A DNA stretch of 25,198 bases from DATKKM01 sp036741795. GTDB taxonomy: Bacteria > Chloroflexota > Dehalococcoidia > SM23-28-2 > RBG-16-64-32. Below are positions 14,332-21,097 of this stretch, piece by piece; within the stretch, counting starts at the first letter, position 1, and every line of letters starts with the position of its first letter. The position numbers and the translations under genes are program-made. The stretch spans positions 1 through 25,198 of the forward strand of contig DAINRO010000035.1 of the NCBI GenBank assembly GCA_036741795.1. The letters run 5' to 3'. The notes below the pieces were generated by a model that saw only the letters and a program-made list of their open reading frames with translations, searched no databases and was not told the origin of the DNA.

Positions 14332-14923
14332 CGAAACAACGATAAGGGGGGTGGTCGCCGCGGCACTGGCCCTCCTCATCGCCCTTGCCTGGGCCGATTC
14401 CGCCAGTATCGCCTTCGCCCACGCCAATTACGAAAGCTCTACGCCGGCTGACGGGGAGGTCGTCGCCGAACCGCCGCTTCTCGTCGAAGTCTTCTTCAGC
14501 CAGGAAGTGGCGCGCGGCGGCGGCCTCCCCACGATGATCGTCACGAACGAGTCGGGCGACCAGGTGGACCTCGGCGCAACGCTCGACGACGCCGACCGCA
14601 CCCGCATGTTCGTCGATCTCCCGCCGGAGTTGCCGGAGGGCCGCTACACCGTCATATGGCACACCCTCTCCGACGAAGACGGCGAAGAAGCGCAGGGCGC
14701 CTTCCATTTCTTCATCGGTGCTGGGCCTGGCGAGACACCACCCCCGGCGACGCCCGACCCGGACGACGGCACATCGACGTCTGCGCCCACTCCCGACCCG
14801 AACGAGGACGATGATGACGAATCCGGCGGCATCGATCCTGCGATCTTCGTAGTTGGTCTGATCGCTGCTGCCGGCCTGGCAGGCGGAGCAGGACTTTTCC
14901 TCGGGAGGCGCTCATCGGCGTGA
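14300..14923 (+). CDS. Stand-alone CopC-domain protein with C-terminal membrane anchor
   Basis: After a signal peptide ending near IAFA, the mature protein begins HANYESSTPADGE, the classic CopC start in which the first histidine (H41) binds copper. Residues 41-139 form the CopC beta-barrel; a Pro/Asp-rich linker and a C-terminal helix (about 180-201) anchor it. The second copper site is altered: families have D-G-H-x-x-x-G, but here it is D127-G-E129, while an extra H121 stands eight residues earlier. Copper binding may therefore be changed or weak. The start is uncertain; I use GTG 14300, which gives a basic signal peptide and overlaps the previous gene by 32 bases. GTG 14351 is the alternative. 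Confidence 0.75.
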   Translation: MRRNHLRRRSSETTIRGVVAAALALLIALAWADSASIAFAHANYESSTPADGEVVAEPPLLVEVFFSQEVARGGGLPTMIVTNESGDQVDLGATLDDADRTRMFVDLPPELPEGRYTVIWHTLSDEDGEEAQGAFHFFIGAGPGETPPPATPDPDDGTSTSAPTPDPNEDDDDESGGIDPAIFVVGLIAAAGLAGGAGLFLGRRSSA

Positions 14924-15957
14924 GGGCGCTCCTCTTGCCGCTGGCCGCTTCGGCGATACTCGCCGGTTCCGCCGCGTGTGATAGCGGAGGCTCGTCCACG
15001 CCCTCACCAACGCAATCAGGACCGCCGGACGCCTTCCTTCTCTACCGGGAGGCGTCCGGCGCTCTCATCGCCCAGGACCTGGAATCTGGCGAGACCTACC
15101 GCCAGGAGATCGACTTCAACTCCGAAATCGTGATCGCCGCCCAATGCGCTGACGATGGTTCAAAGATCGCTTACCTCCGCCAGGAATACGACACCATCGA
15201 CCGGATTCTCGACATCCGTGGTAGCGACGCACCTTCGGATCCCTTGCCTGTTCCCTCGACCACCCAGGGATTCGCCTGGTCCCCGGACGGCCAGCAAATC
15301 GCCATCGCCGACTACGACGGCCAGGCCCAGGTCCACAAGATCACGCAGCTCGATCTGGAGTCGGGCGAGGAAACGCTACTCACCTCCGGCGACGGCTTTG
15401 CCGGTTCCACGACCTTCTCTCCAGACGGCGCGAGGATCGCGTTTAATCTCCAAACGATTGAAGACGGGGCGTCCCGCCTCATGGCCGTGTCCACTCAGGG
15501 TGGAGAACCCGAAGAGATCGCGCCCGCCGGTGACTTCCAGTGGTACGACCCAGATTGGTCCCCCGCTGGCGACGTTGTCCTTGTCTCCGGCGGCAGCCCC
15601 GACGGCTTCCAGCTCTACGAAATCTCCGCCGATTCTGGCGATCACACTGCCGTCACAGACTCCGAGATCTTCAAACGGGGCGCACAATACTCCCCGGACG
15701 GCGACACCATCGCCTACACGGGCTCTGTCGCAGTCCCCGGTGTGTCGTTGGACTGGGGGGCGCTCCACCAGTTCGGCATCTTCCTGCTCAACGCCGACGG
15801 CTCGAACGAGCGTGCCATCACGGCCGATCCGCGCCAGAACCCCGGCGCTGAGGTCGACCCGTATCTCGACGCCTACTTCATCGGTTGGTGCAACCGCGGC
15901 GCGTGGCTGGACGACCTCTGGGAGCCGGGAGGCACGGCCACTCCCGCAGCCCAATGA
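14920..15957 (+). CDS. TolB/WD40-like beta-propeller lipoprotein
   Basis: A 345-residue lipoprotein with a signal peptide and lipobox GSAAC (C20), then a Ser/Pro/Thr linker. The body is made of repeated beta-propeller blades with the PD40 signature: WSPDGQQIAIADYD, FSPDGARIAFNL, WSPAGDVVLVSG and YSPDGDTIAYTG. Such extracytoplasmic propellers usually serve as protein-interaction scaffolds. The C-terminal part has a lone Cys in YFIGWCNRGAW. The GTG start at 14920 overlaps the CopC stop in a GTGA, and the stop overlaps the next ATG, so it sits firmly within the operon. I see no metal motif; a role as docking platform for the neighbouring copper proteins is inference. Confidence 0.8.
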   Translation: MRALLLPLAASAILAGSAACDSGGSSTPSPTQSGPPDAFLLYREASGALIAQDLESGETYRQEIDFNSEIVIAAQCADDGSKIAYLRQEYDTIDRILDIRGSDAPSDPLPVPSTTQGFAWSPDGQQIAIADYDGQAQVHKITQLDLESGEETLLTSGDGFAGSTTFSPDGARIAFNLQTIEDGASRLMAVSTQGGEPEEIAPAGDFQWYDPDWSPAGDVVLVSGGSPDGFQLYEISADSGDHTAVTDSEIFKRGAQYSPDGDTIAYTGSVAVPGVSLDWGALHQFGIFLLNADGSNERAITADPRQNPGAEVDPYLDAYFIGWCNRGAWLDDLWEPGGTATPAAQ

Positions 15958-16922
15958 TTGCTCTGCACGTCGGCGGCGCCAGCACGGCCACGGCTCTCAC
16001 GTCCGTCATCGTCATCTTCTTCCTCGTCTTCGCGCTCAGCTTCGCGTTCGGGGCAATTCCCGAAGGTCAAAGCCGGTTCAGCCGTGAATGGCTGTCGGCG
16101 TGGACCCGAGCCTCGCTCCCCCGCTTCGCCGGCGCTGCCCTCTTTTCCGCTGCGCTCTTCCTGGGATCCAGCCTCTTCGGCGGGGGCAACAACGACAACT
16201 CTGCCAGCGCCGCAAGCTGCGACAAAGCCGTCGCGCCGCTCACCGGCCAGGAAGTGACCGACGTCCGCATCCTCAAGGGTTCGGAGGGCATGCTGGAAAT
16301 GGCTGACGCGGCTGCGAATGGCCGGATCGACGAAGTCCAGGCGCTGTTCTTTTCCAACGACGCGCACAATCTGACGCACGACATCGACGCTCCGCTTCGG
16401 GCCGTGAATCCGGAGGCTGCGCGCGACCTCTGCCGCCGCGTCATCGTCCTCGAGAGCCAGATGGCGGGCACGCTTGACGCGGCCGTCATCGAACGCGAGA
16501 CGCGCGCTATCGCAGCCATGCTCAACGACGCGCGACCCTTGATCGCTGCTTCATCCCCATCCACCTCGCCCACCTTCGATATCTGCTCAAACCCCGTTGG
16601 CGCCGTGACCACGAACCCGCTCACCGCCGAACGAATCGCCACCGTCGCTCAGACGTATCGCGACGTCGCCCGCGACGCCGGAACAGTGCCGATCGAGGAT
16701 CTCCGCGCCACCTTCGGGGGAGATGCCCACAACCTCACCCACGACATCGATGGCCCTCTCCGGCAGGCCGATATGGACCTCGCGCTTGATCTCTGCCACA
16801 GCGTCCTCGCCCTTGAGCGCGAATTCGCCGGTGCGGGAGATCCCGCGATCATCTCCGCCGAGTCACTAACAACCGCCGAGATCCTGGAAGACGCGGCGGT
16901 CAGCCTGGGGATCGCCGAATGA
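15954..16922 (+). CDS. Membrane protein with two copies of a novel Cys/His (HNLTH) domain
   Basis: I do not recognise this 322-residue protein. It has two membrane helices (about 12-34 and 57-76) and then two tandem outer domains of about 110 residues. Repeat 1 has C89, H138 and H142 in AHNLTHDIDAPLR, D145 and C160. Repeat 2 has C211, H259 and H263 in AHNLTHDIDGPLR, D266 and C281. The distances (C to H 49 and 48; H to second C 22 and 22) are nearly identical, so the repeats are homologous. The Cys pair probably forms a disulfide, and H-x-x-x-H on a helix suggests a metal or haem site. The ATG overlaps the previous stop (ATGA), as does its stop with the CopCD gene. A frame extension upstream is a shadow. 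Confidence 0.75.
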   Translation: MIALHVGGASTATALTSVIVIFFLVFALSFAFGAIPEGQSRFSREWLSAWTRASLPRFAGAALFSAALFLGSSLFGGGNNDNSASAASCDKAVAPLTGQEVTDVRILKGSEGMLEMADAAANGRIDEVQALFFSNDAHNLTHDIDAPLRAVNPEAARDLCRRVIVLESQMAGTLDAAVIERETRAIAAMLNDARPLIAASSPSTSPTFDICSNPVGAVTTNPLTAERIATVAQTYRDVARDAGTVPIEDLRATFGGDAHNLTHDIDGPLRQADMDLALDLCHSVLALEREFAGAGDPAIISAESLTTAEILEDAAVSLGIAE

Positions 16923-19255
16923 GCGCCCGATTCCCCGCTTTGCCAATCGGACTGATCGCAGCCGCGTTCCTCGCATTTGGCGCACTCATCTTCACGGCCG
17001 AACCACGCCCCGCCGAAGCCCACGCCATCCTCGTCCGTTCCGATCCGCCCGTAAACGCGGAACTGGCGATCCCCCCGGACCAGGTCATCACCTTCTACAG
17101 CGAAGCCCTCGATGAACGCCTCTCCAGCATCGAAGTTGTCGATGGCACTGGCGAGACCGTGGACAACGGCGAGATCGTCTTCGGTCCGGCCGCCGAGGAA
17201 ATGTCGATCGGCCTCGCCGAGGACCTTGGCCCCGGCTTCTACACCGTCATCTGGGAGACGCTCTCCTCGGTGGATGGCCACCTCTTCAAGGGCTCGTTTC
17301 CTTTCACCGTCCTCAACGAGGACGGCAGCCAACCCTCCGGCCCGCGCTTCGAAGCCGGCGGCGGCGGGAGTGTCAGTTCGCAACCCCAGAACATCTTCGT
17401 CAAGTGGGCTCAACTCCTCGCCGCGGCGGCCTTGCTCGGCGCCCTCGCCTTCACCCTCTTAGTGAATCGCCCTGCCACTAACTCGCTCACCGCTGAAGCC
17501 CGCGACGAGTCCCGTGCGACCACCCGGCGCCACCTCCGCCTGCTCGCCTGGCCCGCTGTTGCCGTTCTCGCCCTCACGGGTGCCGCCGAACTCCTCCTGC
17601 AGGCCGACCAACTCGGCGGCTTCGAGTACGTCGGCGACGTCCTTAAGAACGACTGGGGCCAGCGCTGGATCCAGCGCCAGGTGATGCTCGCGGGGATCGT
17701 GGCCACGCTGGCAGTCGCCTTCGTCAGCGCGCGCCGCGACAGACCTACCGCCGCCCTCGCAGCGGCCTCGCTTGCGCTCCTCGGCATCGTCGTCTACCAG
17801 CTACTGGTCGCTCTCGTCAGCCACGGAAACGCCGTCGCCGGCTCCTTCTGGGCCGTGGGCGCCGACTTCCTGCACCTCGTAGCCGCTTCCGTCTGGGTCG
17901 GCATGCTGGCGATGCTCGTCCTCTTCCTGCTCAACCTCCGCCGCCTGTCCAACTCCCAACTCCCAACTCCCAACTCGCAACTCATCATCGGCCACATCAC
18001 CCGCTTCTCCACCATCGCCGCCACCAGCGTCATCGTCCTCCTCGCCACCGGCGTGCTGAACAGTCTCACCCAGCTACCAAACGTCGATGCCCTCTTCGAT
18101 ACCGCTTACGGCCGCGCTCTGCTCATCAAACTCGCCGTCATGGCCTTCCTCCTCGCTGTCGCCGGCCTGAACGCGTTCTACTTGCGACCGCGCCTCCTCG
18201 ACGACATCGAGGACGATCTCCCAACGAACGACACTCAGCGCCGCCTCGCCACTTCCGTCAAAGTCGAGGTCGGACTTGCGGCAGCAGTCCTGCTCGCCGC
18301 TGCCGTGCTGATCCTGCAGCCCACGCCGCGCTACAACGAGAGTGTGCAGGCGGAGGCCGACACCGGACAGGCGGTAATCGGCTTCGAGGAGATCCAGCCC
18401 GCCGGCGACGTCCTGGTCAACCTAACGGTCTCCCCAAACACCGAGGGTCAGAACTCCTTCCGCGTCTTCCTCTTCCCCCAGGTCGGAGGCGACATCGGCG
18501 AAGTCCTCCGCGTCCGCCTGCGCTTCCTCTCTCCGGACGAGGGCGTCGGTGTCTCCCAGGTGGAAATGGAGCCGGCAGGCGTCAACGCCTACCGTGCCGT
18601 CGGCCCCTTCCTTAGTTCCGACGGCAACTGGACAATCAACGTCGACGTCCGGCGCGCCGACATCGACGACGTTTCCGCCACTTTCCCCGTTCCTGTGGAA
18701 TCCGCCGACTTCACGAGCGGCGGCCAGTTTGCCTTCCCCCTCGCGACCGGTACCTGGCTGACCATCGCTGCCGTCGTCCTCGTCGTCCTCGCCCTCATCG
18801 CCGCCGTCTGGCTCGCCGAATGGCCCGGACTCGCGGACTGGTCCCCGCGCCTGCTCCGGATCGGCACCGCCTCCGCCACCGTCATCGGTGTGGGCCTCCT
18901 CGCCATCAGCCTCCTGCCGGACGACGACGCCGAGGGCACCGGCAACCCAATTGCATCGACCCCCGAATCGATCGCCATTGGCCGTTCGCTCTACACCCAG
19001 AACTGCGCCACGTGCCACGGCGACGACGGCCGCGGCGATGGCCCACAGGCCGAGTCCCTGCCCGTGAGGCCCGCGGACTTCCGCCAGCATGTCCCCTATC
19101 ACCAGGACGATTTCTTCTTCCTCGTCATCACTAATGGTCTCGGCGAGATCATGCCAGCCTTTGGCACGCAGCTAACGGAGGACGAACGATGGCACCTCGT
19201 CAATTTCCTCAAGTCGGAGTTCGGAACGGATGAAACACCTGCAGTCTCTCGATAA
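16919..19255 (+). CDS. CopC-CopD-cytochrome c fusion protein
   Basis: A 778-residue copper-handling membrane protein with three parts. After a signal peptide, CopC (about 35-132) starts at H35 (AEAHAILVRSDPP) and keeps the second site D119-G-H121 (SVDGHLFKG), so the copper site looks intact. A CopD membrane part (about 155-475, some eight helices) follows, then an outer beta domain (about 490-600), one further helix pair (about 610-680) and a class I cytochrome c (687-771) with C696-A-T-C699-H700 and candidate axial M745. CopC-CopD fusions (as in YcnJ) are known for copper uptake; the added haem domain suggests redox of copper during transport. A heptamer array encodes residues about 344-355. 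Confidence 0.9.
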   Translation: MSARFPALPIGLIAAAFLAFGALIFTAEPRPAEAHAILVRSDPPVNAELAIPPDQVITFYSEALDERLSSIEVVDGTGETVDNGEIVFGPAAEEMSIGLAEDLGPGFYTVIWETLSSVDGHLFKGSFPFTVLNEDGSQPSGPRFEAGGGGSVSSQPQNIFVKWAQLLAAAALLGALAFTLLVNRPATNSLTAEARDESRATTRRHLRLLAWPAVAVLALTGAAELLLQADQLGGFEYVGDVLKNDWGQRWIQRQVMLAGIVATLAVAFVSARRDRPTAALAAASLALLGIVVYQLLVALVSHGNAVAGSFWAVGADFLHLVAASVWVGMLAMLVLFLLNLRRLSNSQLPTPNSQLIIGHITRFSTIAATSVIVLLATGVLNSLTQLPNVDALFDTAYGRALLIKLAVMAFLLAVAGLNAFYLRPRLLDDIEDDLPTNDTQRRLATSVKVEVGLAAAVLLAAAVLILQPTPRYNESVQAEADTGQAVIGFEEIQPAGDVLVNLTVSPNTEGQNSFRVFLFPQVGGDIGEVLRVRLRFLSPDEGVGVSQVEMEPAGVNAYRAVGPFLSSDGNWTINVDVRRADIDDVSATFPVPVESADFTSGGQFAFPLATGTWLTIAAVVLVVLALIAAVWLAEWPGLADWSPRLLRIGTASATVIGVGLLAISLLPDDDAEGTGNPIASTPESIAIGRSLYTQNCATCHGDDGRGDGPQAESLPVRPADFRQHVPYHQDDFFFLVITNGLGEIMPAFGTQLTEDERWHLVNFLKSEFGTDETPAVSR
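17949..17983. repeat. Heptamer tandem repeat, five copies (CCAACTC), inside the CopD coding sequence
   Basis: Four CCAACTC units and one GCAACTC unit are read in frame as NSQLPTPNSQL in a polar loop between two membrane helices of CopD. Because seven is not a multiple of three, the repeat is read in all three frames in turn. This variant contains no stop codon in any frame, unlike the CTAACTT-type arrays elsewhere. Confidence 0.85.
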
Positions 19256-19787
19256 CAGAACCTACTTCGCGCGCCGCCGCCGCGCCGCCTCGCAGGAGCG
19301 CTTGCCGGACTGGGTGTGGGGCGCCGGCATCGGCCTCCTCGTGCTCGTCTTCGTCGGCGGCTATTTCGTCGCCACTGGTGCCTTCGGTGGCTCCGAGGCC
19401 GGCGCCTGTGACGAAGCCCTCCCACCCCTCGGCACCAGCATCGTCGACGGCGAGGCCTTCGCCGAGAAGGACGAGGGCTTGACGCGTGTCCTCGTCTTCC
19501 TCGAACAGGGCGACCGCCAGGGGGCCGAAGCCGCCTTCTACGGCCCGGTCCACAACTTCACGCACAGCGTCGATCCACCCCTTCGCGAGGTGGATGAACC
19601 CCTCGCCAAAGAGCTCTGCCACGCCGTGATCGACCTGGAAAACAACCTCGCCAGCCGCGCCACAGACTTCGAGATAATCGGCGGAGTCGAGGAAGTGCAG
19701 CTTATACTCAGGGACGCCGCCGAAGCCCTGGGCTACCCACGCCCCGAATCGGCAGTCAAAGCACCACCTCTAACTTCTGACTTCTAA
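19230..19787 (+). CDS. Membrane-anchored protein with one novel Cys/His (HNFTH) domain
   Basis: I do not recognise this 185-residue protein. It has a basic start, one membrane helix (about 30-50) and one outer domain that aligns with both repeats encoded at 15954: C60, then H108 and H112 in VHNFTHSVDPPLR, D115 and C130 in KELCHAV. C-to-H is 48 residues and H-to-C is 22, as in the other copies. It overlaps the end of the CopCD gene by 26 bases with GGAACGG before its ATG, so it is part of the same operon. Its last residues (PPLTSDF) and stop codon lie in a heptamer array, which suggests the 3' end was altered by the repeat. Confidence 0.75.
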   Translation: MKHLQSLDNRTYFARRRRAASQERLPDWVWGAGIGLLVLVFVGGYFVATGAFGGSEAGACDEALPPLGTSIVDGEAFAEKDEGLTRVLVFLEQGDRQGAEAAFYGPVHNFTHSVDPPLREVDEPLAKELCHAVIDLENNLASRATDFEIIGGVEEVQLILRDAAEALGYPRPESAVKAPPLTSDF

Positions 19788-19794
19788 CCTCTAA
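19767..19794. repeat. Heptamer tandem repeat, four copies, supplying the stop of the HNFTH gene
   Basis: CCTCTAA, CTTCTGA, CTTCTAA and CCTCTAA are tandem. Stop triplets at 19771, 19778, 19785 and 19792 cover all three plus-strand frames; the one at 19785 ends the gene at 19230-19787. The last unit overlaps TAACAT (19792-19797), which could serve as a -10 box for the following SDR gene. Confidence 0.8.
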
Positions 19795-19817
19795 CATCGA
19801 ACGGGAGGGACTCGAAA

Positions 19818-20609
19818 ATGCCAAACAAACTCACCGGCCGTACGGCCATCGTCACCGGCGCCAGCCGCGGCATCGGCAAGGAGATCGCGCTCCTCTTCGC
19901 CGCCGAAGGCGCCAGGGTGGTCGTCGCCGCCCGCACGGAGCAAGGGGGCGACCACCAGCTCGCCGGCAGCATCGCCGAGACCGTCGCCGAGATCAAAGCC
20001 TCGGGCGGCGAAGCCACGGCGACGCGCTGCGACCTGTCAAAGCCGGAGGAGATAGAGGCGCTGGTGAAGTCGGCGCACGACACCTACGGCCCGGTCGATG
20101 TCCTCGTCAACAACGCCGCCCTCACCTACTACGTTCCGATCAAGGATTTCCCGATCCGCCGCTGGGAGCGCATGATCCAGGTCGATCTCACCGGCCCTAT
20201 GCTCCTCTGCCAGGCTGTCATTCCGGACATGCTCGCCGCCGGCCGCGGCCACATCGTCAACATCTCGTCGCTTGCCGCGCGTCACCCCGAGGGCCCGCCC
20301 TATGAGCGGGACGCCCACGGTGGCACCACGTACGGCGTCGCCAAAGCCGGCATTGAGCGCTTCTCCACAGGGCTCGCCCACGAACTGTTCGAGAACAACA
20401 TCGCCGTCAACGCGCTCAGCCCGGCAGGAATCGTTCCCTCCCCCGGCGTCCTCTTCCACAAGCTAATCGCCGACGAAAACGATCCCCGCGCCGAGCCCGT
20501 CGAGCTGATGGCCAAAGCGGCTTTGGTCCTCGCCACCTGCGACCCGAAGGAGTTGACCGGCCGGATCACCTACAGCCAGCCACTTCTTAAGAAGCAGGGG
20601 TTGCTCTAG
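19818..20609 (+). CDS. Short-chain dehydrogenase/reductase (SDR)
   Basis: A 263-residue NAD(P)-dependent oxidoreductase with a Rossmann fold and the classical SDR motifs: TGASRGIG (13-20), NNAA (98-101), serine S150/S151, and Y172-x-x-x-K176 in TYGVAKAG. R40 after the second strand (AART) hints at NADP preference. A short insert (about 158-170, PEGPPYERDAHGG) before the catalytic tyrosine is somewhat longer than usual. GGGAGGG ends eight bases before the ATG, a strong ribosome-binding site. It stands alone on this strand, with its stop codon sharing CTAG with the convergent VOC gene. The substrate cannot be predicted. Confidence 0.9.
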   Translation: MPNKLTGRTAIVTGASRGIGKEIALLFAAEGARVVVAARTEQGGDHQLAGSIAETVAEIKASGGEATATRCDLSKPEEIEALVKSAHDTYGPVDVLVNNAALTYYVPIKDFPIRRWERMIQVDLTGPMLLCQAVIPDMLAAGRGHIVNISSLAARHPEGPPYERDAHGGTTYGVAKAGIERFSTGLAHELFENNIAVNALSPAGIVPSPGVLFHKLIADENDPRAEPVELMAKAALVLATCDPKELTGRITYSQPLLKKQGLL

Positions 20610-21004
20610 GCCGGTTCGTTTCCAACGACGCGACCTTCGTCGTCAGTGAGAAGAAGGCCCTTGCTCAAGTCCAACACCACCAGCGTGTTACCGAAAGGGT
20701 CTGCCAGCACCGCGCACTTCCCGACCTGGATCTCGAACGGTCCGGCAATCAGCCGACCGCCGGCGGCCACGATGCGATCCACAGCCTCCGGCACTGATTC
20801 CACCAAGAGGTCCGTCTCCGGCGGGTGCCCCTCCGTGTGGATCACCAGCTCCGAATCTCCGTCGGGCATGCGCAACCCGGCGCTCGTCTCAGTCCGCCAG
20901 ACCAACTCGTGCCCCAGCGCATCGCCGTAAAACGCGAGTCCTGCCTCGAGGTTAGGGACGGGAAGACGGACGCAATCGACCTTCTTGAATAGGGGTTCGG
21001 CCAT
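20606..21004 (-). CDS. VOC superfamily (glyoxalase/bleomycin-resistance-like) protein
   Basis: A 132-residue protein with the vicinal-oxygen-chelate layout: first module opening DCVRLPVPNLEAGLAFYGDALG, second with VGKCAVLADPFGNTLVVLDLS. The ADPFGN motif is typical of the family. The usual metal-ligand pattern H/Q...E is incomplete (the first strand has no histidine), so it may bind small molecules rather than catalyse a metal-dependent reaction. The ATG at 21004 follows a -10-like TATCCT by seven bases. It is convergent with the SDR gene, their stop codons sharing CTAG, and divergent from the luciferase-like gene. Confidence 0.8.
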   Translation of the reverse strand: MAEPLFKKVDCVRLPVPNLEAGLAFYGDALGHELVWRTETSAGLRMPDGDSELVIHTEGHPPETDLLVESVPEAVDRIVAAGGRLIAGPFEIQVGKCAVLADPFGNTLVVLDLSKGLLLTDDEGRVVGNEPA

Positions 21005-21011
21005 GAGGCAG

Positions 21012-21017
21012 AGGATA
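21012..21017 (-). promoter_or_regulatory. -10 element, leaderless VOC gene start
   Basis: On the minus strand TATCCT (21017-21012) ends seven bases before the ATG at 21004. There is no Shine-Dalgarno site. Confidence 0.45.
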
Positions 21018-21030
21018 CACCGCGAGTAAT

Positions 21031-21073
21031 TTGCGCCGCCGCTCGTCCTGCGCTACTCTAACGTGCGCGTTAG
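21031..21073 (+). promoter_or_regulatory. Promoter with inverted-repeat operator for the luciferase-like gene
   Basis: TTGCGC (21031-21036) and TACTCT (21054-21059) have the ideal 17-base spacing. The perfect inverted repeat CTAACG-TGCG-CGTTAG (21058-21073) covers the expected start of transcription and could be a repressor site or a leader hairpin. A Shine-Dalgarno AAGGAG (21085-21090) lies seven bases before the ATG. Confidence 0.45.
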
Positions 21074-21097
21074 GTTTCGCCCCGAAGGAGTTTTCCC

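Noticed and set aside
17949..17983. Heptamer arrays considered as CRISPR repeats
   Set aside because: Units are seven bases without spacers and no cas gene is present.
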